A stretch of 64,000 nucleotides of DNA from Sanderia malayensis (Eukaryota > Cnidaria > Scyphozoa > Semaeostomeae > Pelagiidae), in the NCBI GenBank assembly GCA_013076295.1, contig RQOL01000374.1, forward strand, positions 4,764,743-4,828,742, written 5' to 3'. Made by a program: the position numbers and the translations under genes. The notes under the pieces were generated by a model, which was not told where the DNA came from, searched no databases, and saw nothing but the letters and a program-made list of their open reading frames with translations. Shown one piece after another: positions 44,552-55,173 of the stretch (position 1 is the stretch's first letter; the number at the start of each line of letters is the position of its first letter).

Positions 44552-45846
44552 ACTCTTAATTCATGCCAAGCACTAGATGCTGATTGTTTTTTTGTGGGAC
44601 TGTAAACATAATCAGCAACCTGCAAATTAAAAACAACCGTGTAATTATAAGTATTTCCATTCAAAATATTGTAATTGTAGCTTCATTAGGCAAATTCTGA
44701 AACACATTTTTTGAATAATGAACAAAAGTTCAAAAAAGCACAAAGTCCTTTTTGTTTCATTGAAATTACCTCTTGTGTGACATGAATTTCTTGATAGGTT
44801 TTATCGGCAAGTGCTTTAAAGTCTTCTTCCCCCAGCAAATTGTTTTCCGAAGAATAAATTTTTCTGAGGGTTTCAGGCAACTTCACTTTGCTTGGGGGCA
44901 CAAATTTAGGTACAAAACTGTCAGCATAGTCACCAAATGTGTGCAAAACAACTGGCTTTTTTGGAAGAGAAGACAGCTCCTTCAAAAAATTGTGCCTTTC
45001 TTCAAAAGATGGGCCACCTAAAGTTGTACATCTTCTTTTGCATTTGCCACCTTGCACAGCCTTCTTTGAATAAAAATTAATCTCACATATTCGAGCTGGT
45101 TGAAATTTCCTAATATAGTCATTATTCCAAGCACAAGCCTCTTCTGTACATGCCTTTTTGGTAAACTGGCCCGAACTGCAGCTTCAGCTTTAAATAACAG
45201 TGCAAAAATGTGTGAGCATGATTCCCCCAGTCTAAAGGAAAAAAATCAATAACAATTTGGTAAACAGAAAATTACTGAAAATGGCTGCTTCGCGCTAATA
45301 TTATGGAAACGTGTGAGTTCATTTTGCATAGATAAAGTTATTTATCAGTAGGCTAATGAATTATTGTGTTTGCTTACCCAGCCATGCAGGTGCAATGTGC
45401 AGAAATTATAGCATCACTCTTCTTGTCCACCGCAACCCACAGAACATGGGGTTCGTCGTTCAGCCTTTGAGATGGCATGACTTGAGCTTTCAAGATAAAA
45501 ATAGAAGAACCTGCCTCTTTGTATTGAAAAACAGTCCCAACCCAGCCGCTAACAAACTGGTTATGGGGCTCTAAGCTTCTTCTATTTTTCATGGCTTCAC
45601 GCTTAAACACTCCCTGTGTGTAAATCAAATATTCATACACTTCAGGCCATTCGCGCTGTGGCCAGTCTGTTGGCTGATTAAGCCAACAGTCTGCAGGAAT
45701 CTGATACGGATATTTTTTCATAAAATACATTCTCAATTTCATTAAATATTGCTCTTTAGCTTCGGAAGGTAGTGATTGAAAATTGTAAGACGCCACATTC
45801 ACTGCAGTGAAAGAGCCTGACAACGAGTTTGTTTTCACTGCAGCCG

Positions 45847-48800
45847 ACTGGTTGCTACAGTGTGCGTTTGGCGTGACGTCAGCCAGAATCCAAGAATAAT
45901 CTCAAAGCAGCTCAAAGGTACCAGAAACATCTGAATGAAATCAGTAATTATAAGTTCAAAGATGTCAAGCTTTTCCAGGGTTGGCATTTTTGTCTCCAGA
46001 TAAAGTGGAACATCCTGACTACAAAGAACCACAGTATAGTTGGATTGAAAGAACGCTGGATGATTCAATGAAAGAGTTGAAAGATTTTGCTCTTGATTTA
46101 AAGAATTCTGCAAAAAAAAACACAATAAAAATGGTACAGTGAAGGTTTCAAAAGTTCTTGCCAGTTGTTTTGATTTAGAGGAGCTTTTGAAGCTATTGAA
46201 GTTAAAGGCCTACTGCAATCAAAAAAAGTGATATGATTTTTTTGCATTTCATGATAAACCTATTCGAACTGATCATAAAACCGTTTTCAGAATGAAAATT
46301 GATCCAGTAGAATTGTTTTTACAAGCCCGCAAAGTCATCGATTTTGCCATTTCAACTGCGACAAACGTGACGTAATAACCAGGACCCATTTCAAGTTTTT
46401 GTATTGAAGTGTATTGTAGCTTTTTGCTCCACTCCGTCTAGCTCAATAAATAACTAATTAATCAACAATCGCATCCCAAGGCATAAATATTAAAGTGTTT
46501 TCACAAATTTTAAAATTTTTTTCAGAATTTTAGAAAGCGATTTGGGGGGAGTAATTTGGGTCTGAATTGGGGCAGTTTTGGTCATGACGTCAAATTGCGG
46601 GAGGGCGATCAGCCGCGGCGGAGAGCGGAAGCAAACAACGGGGATTATCATTATCAGTGTCGAGATGAAATATACTTTTGTATTTGACTTTACTGAGTCG
46701 CATATGATGTATGTGTGAGAGAATGCAGAGATGTTTTCAGAATCTACAGGGACTATTTACGCGCAGATTTGGCTTTTTAAGAAATATCTGATGCTGCTAA
46801 GTTGTTGTCAGTCCAGTCTTATCAAAACGAATTACTTTTACATCACGTCTGGCTGGAACGCCAAGTTGCTACAGTGTTTTCATCGGGGTAGAAGTTGGAG
46901 AAATAAAATAGATAGAACTAATCGCAATATTCTGCATAGCAATTTATTATCATAGTCAGATGTGTTACAAGTTTGGTGAAAAACGATGGTTCTAAAATTC
47001 CAAATGGACAAAAAATGAAACTGGTGGTTCCGTAGCTTTATGTTTTTAATTTCTGTCTGGCCTATGCGTATTGTGAGCAAATCGCACGCCTTCAGCTCTC
47101 CTTATCTGTTTCATTTCAAATTTTTTTGAAAACGGCTGCTTGAAAATCCCATTTATTAATTAACTTAACTGCTGTAACAGCTTACTTTGCCTGCTCATCT
47201 AACAGCAACCCCGGCCATCTTGTTTGCTACTAGTTTTACTAACACAGCTCCGCCATCCATGATTTCTGACAAACTTCCTTTGTGAATGCTTCCAGCTGCT
47301 TGGAAATCAGACCGCGCGGAATAAAATGCCTTTTGACTGACCGCGCGGTTTGTAGTACCCTTTTTCAAAGCGCCGCTATAGCCTTACCGTAAATTCAATT
47401 TTTTTGGTTAATAGCTGAAACGACACGCGGAAAGTTATAGTATTGTATCCGGGGAAGCGATTTTTTAACAAGAGCCAGGGTTACGTATAGTGCAGATTTG
47501 AAAACTTTTCCCGATACTCTCCCATTATAAAAGTCGATTTGTGTCCTGGTTATGACGTCATACCATGTCGCAGTCAGTGCCCCATTTCAAAGCCAAATTT
47601 AATATACTTATCGTGATCGAATAAAAACAAAACAGGCACCAAATTAATCAGTAAAGATGGAAATTTCATTTTATGAAAAAAAACGGGAAAGTGATTTTTG
47701 ATTGCAGTAGGCCTTTAATAATTTCTCGGAAAGAGCTATAAATTGTGTGAAAGATAGAACAAATTATCTCACCATTGGAACGAAGGAATTTGAAATCTGG
47801 TTCAAATATGTGATCTCACTTCCACATGTACAGGAAAAGATAGACGATTTTCTCCACGAAAGCTGCTCTGATGTTGTGTGTATCATAGATATAAAGAATG
47901 CTTTTGTGAATTGTTTTGGGGCAGCCTCAGAGAATATGGTGTTTCATGTATGCAGTTATTGCCATCAAACAAGCATCTCACACAGCACTTTAACTCACTG
48001 AAAAAGATGCTACTTCCGTTGGAATTCGCCAAATTTTTACATTGAATCTCCTCAGTGGGGAAAAAGTAAAAGCGGTGTTAGCGGTGAACCAAAATTGATC
48101 AAAATGATGTACACAGTTAAAAGCATCTATTCAAAGCTTGGTCCCAAGTTCATGCTATCTTTTGATGTTGCGATTGCTAGTGGTAGCAGTGAGGCCATAG
48201 CTGAAAGTTTTTATGGTGTGATGATGCACACAGTCAACGATGTCATCAGTCAAATGAAATCATGGAACTGAGAAAAAAATTGACTGGTTGGTTGCATATA
48301 TATGCAATAACACAGACAACCTTGTTGAAGGAATTGCAGGAAAGTATTTGGAAAATCACAGTTCACCATTGCTTCAAAATCCACAGTCGATAAAAAAGGA
48401 CTTTCAAAGGAACAAGGAATCAAGAAAATTCCAGCCAAATATCCATATCTCCTTTAAGATAACTTCAAATAGCTAATTTTTCGAAATTTTGTCTTTGTTA
48501 TAGATATAAATATATCCCATTGCATTCATCCTGGGTATGCATTCCGTTGTTATTTAGTATTTGATCATGTTACATTTTGTTTCTATTTCACAAATTCATC
48601 TCGGTTTGTTTCTCAATAACCTTTTTGTAGTTAAAATAGAGGTAAAAGGAAAATTTGTTGGGCCTGCGATTGAAGCTGATCCTTGCTGCGAGTTCCTTGA
48701 TCAGTTGAACGTGTTTTCAAACATGTTTCAGCTGGCAGTGACTTGGGTGAACTTGGCCATAGCAGGAATCACTTTAATGAAATTCTTTCTGCAATGAATG

Positions 48801-49265
48801 TATGCCGCGACCAGCAAACAGCAATAAATTTAAGTATACCATTGCCAGCTGCAGGTTTTCCACCTCACTTTTATGTAAGCTGTGATAAAAGAATGCCGCA
48901 AAGAATGTCCTGTTTTAGATGGGAAATGAGTGGCAATACCAGTAGATTCCCCAGAAGTGTATCCAACAAATTCGTTAGATGAAGATGGGGTTTCTGGGGA
49001 TGTGTTGACCAATTAGCCAAGCAAGTGATCAAGACAATACAGACAGCTTATGGAGATTCTAAAATTTTTAAGCTGAAGCAAATGTGGGTAGGAACTTCTT
49101 GTGATGGAGAGTACCAAGGAAATTAATTTTTAAACACAATTCACAAGAATCTAAAGCTGCCTATTGATTCGCATTTCTCAAAGGTTGTTTGGGGTCAGTC
49201 ACACTGGCTTAATCTTTCCATTCCAGATATAAAAGATGGCAAAATAGAATCATCTTCAGAATATC
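45847..49265 (+). pseudogene. Decayed uncharacterised protein, C-terminal part
   Basis: Continues the protein of 38584-40420 beyond the ISL2EU element. Readable blocks in order are EISNYKFKDVKLFQGW (about 45937), YSWIERTLDD and a Lys-rich helix, then (after the TTAA element at 46206-47714) the 47747-48001 frame, KSIYSKLGPKF and SGSSEAIAESFYGVM (about 48120-48215), and a final block (48300-48480) ending in a Lys-rich tail. A second set of reading (48640-49260; QMWVGTSCDGEYQGN, HWLNLSIPD) may be a neighbouring fragment of a related gene. Stops and shifts are frequent. Confidence 0.45.
46206..47714. mobile_element. TTAA-bounded non-autonomous element
   Basis: The 20-base inverted ends AGGCCTACTGCAATCAAAAA are perfect and flanked by TTAA on both sides (46202-46205, 47715-47718). 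The 1.5-kb interior has no coding signature; it contains GACGTCA-type sites and two CCGCGCGG blocks 35 bases apart (about 47313 and 47340). TTAA duplication fits Kolobok or piggyBac; the AGG end favours Kolobok, weakly. It interrupts the decayed gene described at 45847. Confidence 0.85.
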
Positions 49266-49574
49266 TTAAAGGAGACCTGCAACCTAAAAACAAGTTGAGC
49301 TCTTTTGATATATTCTAATGTGCTGATTTCGAATCTGCTATTCATTTTTTAAAGTCAAGCTTTGTTTTGGAAATATAAGCTGTTAAAGTTTAAAAATTTG
49401 GCTAAAAGCCACCATTATGTTCAAAGGACGCGCAAAGACGTGTTTGCTTGCAGGAGGATTATGACGTAACTGATGAACAATCATTTTCTGCTTAGTAGTG
49501 TTTTGAGTTGGCATTTACAAAATTTGTACGGCAATTACTGGTATAAATACAGTTTTCAATATATTTTAAAAATT

Positions 49575-50018
49575 ATGGAACATATTAATTGTGATTATGG
49601 TTTTGCTGATACTGGGGAAGATGTATTGGAGCCATTGCAGTTTGAATCACTGTTTCGAGGAAGTCAATGGGTGCGTAGGCCCATCACGGCAACACCAAGT
49701 TCGGATTCTGAAGGCTCCTGCAGGAGTTGCAAATGTAGCCAACTAGGGTTTCAATGTTGTGAATTTCCTTTTCCCTTGCATCTGCTTGCGACCCTACAGA
49801 CTCCCGAATCAATTATTGTTGGCATGGTGCCTTCTTCTTTCAGCGTTAATCTTTCATTGCTGGTGCTAGTCAATCCAAATGAGTCCAAAAGAAGTATTGT
49901 TATTTCTCATATCATGACATTCCGGTGGAAAATGATCACTGCAAAGTCTTGTTGTTACATGCAAATTTTGTCAGTTTTAAATTGGCAATCAATTTCTTGT
50001 GTAAGATATTATCTTTAG
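49575..50018 (+). pseudogene. Cys-rich ORF remnant
   Basis: Begins at an ATG in the same frame as a longer open stretch from 49473. The readable part is acidic, then SDSEGSCRSCKC followed by QCCEF. That spacing recalls the Cys-rich P2X7-C-terminal-like proteins carried by some transposons, here shortened and diverged. The last third has no recognisable content. Confidence 0.3.
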
Positions 50019-50199
50019 GAAACCAGTGGAAGGTACCTGATTTTTTAAGCCAACTGCTGTCATTGAAACAGTTATGAGCAGCACACCCAACCTGTTTGTT
50101 TCGTTGGCAAAGAAAAACTTTATGTGCTATAAGGAAAAGTGCTGTTGATTTTGTATGGTGCCATCTATTCCGGCGAAAATCATTACGTCCATAGCCCAT
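49885..50199 (-). pseudogene. THAP zinc-finger remnant
   Basis: On minus, VGCAAHNCFNDS, FHWFPKD and, after a one-base shift, CSDHFPPEC supply the C-x4-C, FP and C-x2-H elements of a THAP domain. The frameshift separates the last pair from the rest. THAP domains head transposases of Kolobok, P and ISL2EU types. Confidence 0.6.
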
Positions 50200-50315
50200 T
50201 ATATATATGAGTTTGAAAAACCATATGATGATTTCTATAAATGAGTGTTGTAGTTTGTCTTTAAATTGTTATTTGCATCAAGTTAAGGTCAGAGACCAAA
50301 AATGATGTTTCAGAT

Positions 50316-50620
50316 TACCACTGACAAAACTTATCTCGAAGGCGAGTTTGTAAAAAAATGTACTTAAACATAATAAAAGGCAATCTTCTTCTGAAGGTTT
50401 TTCCCTGCCACCCATGTCTACAAACTAAAAAAAACTGTCTCATTTTGATGGTATTAAATTTTGGAACTCCCGAGCTATAGAACAGTTTTACTTTGCAACA
50501 CAGATGAAAAATTTTCTTATGAACAATATTTAAAAACCTGTAAGCCTTCTTGAACAATTTTTGATATTATCATTCCATTATTATCAATGATTTTTGGTAT
50601 CATTATGTATTTTTTCTTTT
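50316..50620 (+). mobile_element. 3' end fragment of a LINE
   Basis: With two small shifts the plus strand reads LPLTKLISKAS, RQSSSEGFSLPPMSTN, SHFDGIKFWNS and FLMNN, the tail of a LINE reverse transcriptase. AT-rich 3' UTR ending in ATAATAATAATAA (about 50622) follows. It abuts the 3' tail of the opposite-strand LINE. Confidence 0.45.
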
Positions 50621-50854
50621 CATTATAATAATAATAACAATAAGAGTAATATTTATACAGGGTAACCTGCTATGAGCATTGTTATCAATAATGGCCCTGT
50701 CTGAACATAAAAGAAAAGTAATCTATCATTTTACAAATTTATAATGTATAAAACCAAAAATATCCTTCAATATCTAAAAATCCTCTCCAATTAACTAATT
50801 ACTATAAACCTTGCAAATGATTTTTAAGTTGATGCCTGAAAACAACAATACAAT

Positions 50855-53800
50855 CTAAAATTCGAATGCCAATGAGCGGCTCATTAAAGCAAGTTGGGCC
50901 TTGGAACCAGAAGGACTTCTTTTTGCTTCTGTTTTCACCCTTGGAATGGGTAATGTAGCTTTATTGCCTCTGGTACCATAACTGTGACTAACTCTTTCAC
51001 CATAAGACTCAAAATTTGGGATAGCAATTCCTTGCAAGCACTTGAAGATTAGAAGATCTGCTTTAAACTTTTTTTGATTTAATATCGCCATATACCCACG
51101 TTCTTGATAAAACTCTGGATGATGATGAATAATTTTAATGGCTCTTGCTTGAAGGTTTTCAAATTTCTTGCCCATTGTGCCTGAGATCTTTAGAGTAAGT
51201 GTAGAGCAATACAGCATTTTGGACAATACAATCGCTTTGTGTATTGATTCAGCTCCATGACCCGTCAGTGATTGTCTCATTCGTTTCAAAAGCTTAATTC
51301 GTGTTGCAGCGCATTTTAGAGTCTTTTGTAAATGCTCTTTCATATTCAGGCTAGCGTCCAAAAGCCCTCCAAGGTACTTGTAGCTATTTACAAAGTGTAT
51401 CAAATGCCCATTAATACAGATCTTGAAATCATTTTTAGAATGCAGTCTTTTTGTAGTACCAAAAAGCATTGTTTCTGTCTTTTCCTTTTTCAAATTGATG
51501 ATAAGCTTGCTTTGCTCTAACTATTTTGCAATGTTTGGCATATCACCTGTCAGGGCTTTCTCCACCGCATTAATGCTTTTATGAGACATGACAGTGTCAT
51601 CAGCATACATTTGGATGTTACATCCTTTGAAAAAATTCCTTAAATCATTAATTTGTATCAGGGACAATAGAGGCCCCAGAATTGAGCCCTGAGGTACTCC
51701 ATATTTGACTAATTGGCATGGGGATTTCGAATCGCCGCATTCAACAAACTGGTACCTATCCCCGAGGTAGCTTTTAACCCAGGAAAGCTCTGCTTCACTG
51801 ATACGTTAATAGGGAAGTTTTTTCAGAATTACTGAGTGTTCAACAGTGTCGAAAGCTTTTTGCAAATCAAGAAACACAGCACCTGTTAATTTCCCATGAT
51901 CCATTGCTCGTCGCATATTGTCAGTGAACAGAGTGACAGCAAGTTCTGTATTATATCTCTTCCTGAAGCCAAATTGACATGATGTAAACATTTTATTATT
52001 TTCCAGATAGTTAGCTATTTGTTCGTAGACAACTCTTTCTAATATCTTAGATAAAACAGGTAACACTGATATTGGACGATAATTGTCAGGCAGTGCTTTA
52101 TTTCCAGACCTATGAAGATGAATAACTTTTGTGATCTTCAGATTATTTGGAACTACAGAAGTTTTAAGTGACACATTTATGATGTGTGTCAAAGGTTTTG
52201 CAATGATGTCTGCACAATCATTTAACAGTCTTGGCAGTAGGTTATCATGACCGGGAGATTTTGTCAATTTTAGCTGAGAAAGATGCCTTCAAACTCTTTC
52301 CTTTGAAACTGATGGAAACTTCAGAGTTGTCGTTTCCTGGGTTAACACACCCTGACACTGCCAAGTAAAGTTTGATGGCAGATTACTGCATAGCTTTTCG
52401 GTGCAAGTTGTAAAATGGTCACAAAATAAAGAGCCTATGCCATGCTTGGTAGTTTCCATTTTCCCATTTACTTCAAGTGCAGATAGACCTACGGAAGCAG
52501 AGTCTTTACACGGGTATAGTTTTTTAATCAAGTTGCAAAATTTTTTAGGATTTTTTGTGTTTTGCTCTATAAGATTTTTGTTAAAAGCAGCCTTACTCTT
52601 CATAACACATGAGTTTACTTTGTTTCGATATTCCCTATACAATTTCCAGTCATTATCATTTCCACATTTTTTAGCTTTTGTTAGATTGTAATCTCTCGAC
52701 TTTATCAATTTTAAGATCTCTGGGGTTCTCCAGGGACAATGCAAGCCACGAATTTTTTCTGTGTTACTGGAGTATGTTTATCAATGACCTCAGTCTACTT
52801 TCAAAGGCATTATATGCAATTTTGGCATCTTGGGACAGAAGAATGTGATCTCAACGGGCTTCCCTGAGGTCATTATTTAGCCTTCCTATTTCATAGTTCT
52901 TGTAATTCCTGCATGTTATTTTTTGAGGGCTAAATCTAAGGCTATTGAGCTTTCTCACTGCACCTATCAAATGGTGATCACTCAGGCATGATTCCAAAAC
53001 AACAATCTTGCAAATATTGTGTGGCATGTTTGTTAACACTAAATCTATCATGGACTGAGCAGTTTTGTCGATCCTTGTGGGGGTAGTAACTTGCTGGTGG
53101 AGACCAAAACTTGCAATTGTGGATTTCAATGGTTGATCTTTATTTGCTTTGCTATAATCGCAATTGAAATCCCCAAGCAACAAAGTTTTATTGTCCTCGT
53201 AACAGACGTTAGAGCATTGTCTCAAATCTATGATTGAAATCTTCAGGTAGATAGTCCGAACTGTCTGGCGGGCGGTACAAATTTCCAACTAAAAATGGTT
53301 TTGAGTTTTTCACAAGTACATCAGTCCAGATACACTCAATACAATCTTCCTCTAAATCAAACCTGTGATGGTTGGTGACAGATTCTTTCACGTATACAGC
53401 AACTCCCCTGCCATCACCATCACCATCACCATGGTCTTTTCTAAGCAAGTCAAACCCAGCAATATCAATTTCACTGTCCCGAATATTACTATTCAAACAA
53501 ATGCGTTTCACTGATTCCAATAACATGTGCTTGCTTCAGGTCTGAGCGGCATAGCAATTCCTCCAGGTTGGCTTTATGGCAAACTAAACCATGGATATTT
53601 TGGTGTAAAACTTTCATACCTCATGTTTTGAGGAAATCAGCGAAGTTTTGAGAAACTTCAGGAGCTGGACCTGGATTGAGTGAAATGTTGCCATTGAGTA
53701 GAATAATCATCAAAAAAAGATACTGACTGAGACTGTGATGGATACGAAAATTTGATATCTTTCTGCGCCTTACTTCCCTGCTTTGCACTGTAAATAGGCC

Positions 53801-54046
53801 CTTCGAGATATTATTCAAAATCACTTGTCTTCCAAGGAATTTCGTCAAAATGATGTTCGAGATAAACAACTTTTCAATAACATTTTCGTTGACAGCTTCA
53901 TAAATTCTTGGCCCACAGAACTTCAGAACACAGGAGCAGTTCACTGATAATAATGCACAAAAGTATACCGAGAGCAGCAAACCTGTGGCTGCCTTCACCA
54001 AAAAGTCATGAAAACCAAGAGGAGGCAGAACAATAAAATCGCACAT
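50855..54046 (-). pseudogene. LINE ORF2: leader, endonuclease, reverse transcriptase
   Basis: Pieces in order on minus: 53621-54046 (membrane-like leader ending in a 2A-like motif), 53209-53526 and 52851-53288 (endonuclease; GVAVYVK, GNLYRPP, LLGDFNCD, SDHHL), 52289-52744 (linker; CPWRTPEI), 51806-52267 (reverse transcriptase; NYRPISVLPVLSKILERV, FLDLQKAFDTV), a stretch with MYADDTVM, the catalytic Asp pair (about 51588-51614), and 50855-51493 (thumb and tail; YKYLGGLLD). EN nicks the target DNA and RT copies the RNA from the nick. The frame changes at about 53600, 53250, 52800, 52280 and 51510. Confidence 0.85.
53666..53701 (-). other. 2A-like motif in the LINE leader
   Basis: The minus strand encodes LLNGNISLNPGP. 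It keeps NPGP and the hydrophobic run before it, but has Asn and Ser where the 2A consensus has Asp and Glu, so activity is doubtful. Confidence 0.6.
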
Positions 54047-54836
54047 TATAAACTATTATTTCATTTTCTTTTATTCTTAACTATATCTTCCTGTTGCTGT
54101 TAATCAAACTTAACATTGTATATTAAACATATCAAATTGGACCAAAATCAATTGTGGCTAGTCCTCCCGACCAAACAAAATTTACTATTACATTGTATAT
54201 CTTAAATCTTATTGCATATTAACCAGCACATTGTAATTAATCAATTTTATATCGAAAAAATATCGCTTCACGAACTCTGAGATCAGTTGTGAATAAATCA
54301 ATGACAGTGATTCTTGAAAAAGATGTACACTTTAATTTTTCGCGGGAAAATTTTATTTCCGCCTAACTTTGGGGAAAGATCTTTTATCGAGTTGTTGCTA
54401 GAAAATCAAAAATTGAATAAATCAAATTGAATAAATTAAATCAGAGATGTAGATTAATTAATAGAAGTAAAAAAGATGGATACAGCATCTGGGCTTGAGC
54501 CCCAAATAAGCCTAACTTTAAAGAAAAAAAATAATGGAGCTCAATTAGCTGCTGGCTTTGTGCCAAAATATACAACAACCGACGAAGGTTGGTACCACAG
54601 ATTTCAAAAAAATTTCAACAATCTAATTAGATATTATGTTTGTTTTATTTCTGCTTTCAATTTCTTCAACATTATACGGCAGCTTTCAAATCACGTGGAC
54701 ACCAAGAACTTTTGATCATTTACATTGATCAAGTCATTGCCTGCAATCTCCAATTCATACTGTCTTTATTTACAGAAAATGCAGAACAACTTTCAAACAA
54801 GAAGTCTTGAATGGATAGATTAAATGTGATATGGTA
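54047..54836. other. AT-rich stretch without a supported gene
   Basis: A 79-codon open frame at 54476-54715 starts well (AAAAAGATGG) but has no recognisable domain. Nothing else is visible. Confidence 0.4.
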
Positions 54837-54842
54837 AAATTC

Positions 54843-54985
54843 GAGTTGCGAGTTGCAACTGCGAGTTGCATTTATTGTACGAGCTGTGAGTTGCGAGTTG
54901 ACAGTTGCATGCAAAGTACGAGTTGCGAGTTACTTTTGTAATGAAAGTTGAAAATGCGAGTTTACTACTGAAATTTGCGAGTTGC
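54843..54985. repeat. GCGAGTT-rich irregular repeat
   Basis: GCGAGTT recurs about seven times, some copies head to tail (GAGTTGCGAGTTGC). It resembles the stretch at 21296-21405. Confidence 0.6.
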
Positions 54986-55025
54986 TCAAAGATGATGACA
55001 CATTTCAGTTTCACGTGGTGGTCAC

Positions 55026-55064
55026 ATGGCGGATGAAAAGAAAAGGCTGTGTGTGTTGGATGAG
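55026..55064 (+). CDS. Candidate first coding exon
   Basis: ATG in good context (CACATGG) opens 13 codons, MADEKKRLCVLDE, that end exactly at a consensus donor GAG|GTAAGT. The downstream DNA is a LINE inserted in the opposite sense, so a following exon would lie beyond it and was not found. It may be the start of a real host gene or chance. Confidence 0.25.
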
Positions 55065-55173
55065 GTAAGTTTCTACTTCGTATTTCGCTATGGGCTATAT
55101 TGTATTTAATAATATAGATGAAAAGGGACCTGGCCTTTTATAGGCCTATTTATCCCTACTTAAAAGTACCCAT

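Larger units (their letters stand above)
42425..45838 (-). pseudogene. SWIM and YqaJ-type exonuclease protein of the ISL2EU element
   Basis: On the minus strand, the N-terminal part (45378-45838) ends in the first half of a SWIM zinc finger (AHCTCMAG). An intron (45232-45377, GTAAGC to TTTAG) joins it to GLGESCSH, completing C-x-C...C-x-H. A Cys/Trp-rich stretch and the open frame 44686-45057 follow. After the nested element the YqaJ nuclease core appears: GRITASIAHDV, LKWGTDHKK, FIGATPDG, then VEVKCPYCARE and HKYYTQVQLQLYVC. The Asp and Glu-x-Lys of the PD-(D/E)XK fold are visible. Several frameshifts break it. YqaJ nucleases are lambda-exonuclease relatives; their role in ISL2EU is not established. 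Confidence 0.75.
40421..45844. mobile_element. ISL2EU-type (Harbinger superfamily) element, decayed
   Basis: A THAP/DDE_4 transposase on the plus strand faces a SWIM-YqaJ nuclease on the minus strand, the gene pair that defines ISL2EU elements. A 19-base inverted repeat, GCTGCAGTGAAAACAAACT at 40421-40439 and its complement at 45826-45844, marks or lies just inside the ends. I could not identify the target duplication. Both genes are broken and a further element sits inside (42971-44551). Confidence 0.72.
49270..50300. mobile_element. Probable TTAA-type element remnant with THAP ORF
   Basis: TTAA at 49266-49269 is followed by AGGAGACCTGCAACCT, the same TTAA-AGG start as the complete element at 46206. 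Inside are a Cys-rich plus-strand ORF and a THAP domain on minus. I could not find the matching right end, so the element is truncated or the assignment is wrong. Confidence 0.4.
50622..54046 (-). mobile_element. EN-RT LINE, near full length, frame-broken
   Basis: A minus-strand element of about 3.4 kb with leader, endonuclease and reverse transcriptase in the order expected for CR1/Jockey-type non-LTR retrotransposons. Its 3' end is a short TTATTATTATT tail at about 50622-50640. Stops and shifts make it inactive. The 5' end is taken as the first codon of the leader ORF. Confidence 0.85.
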
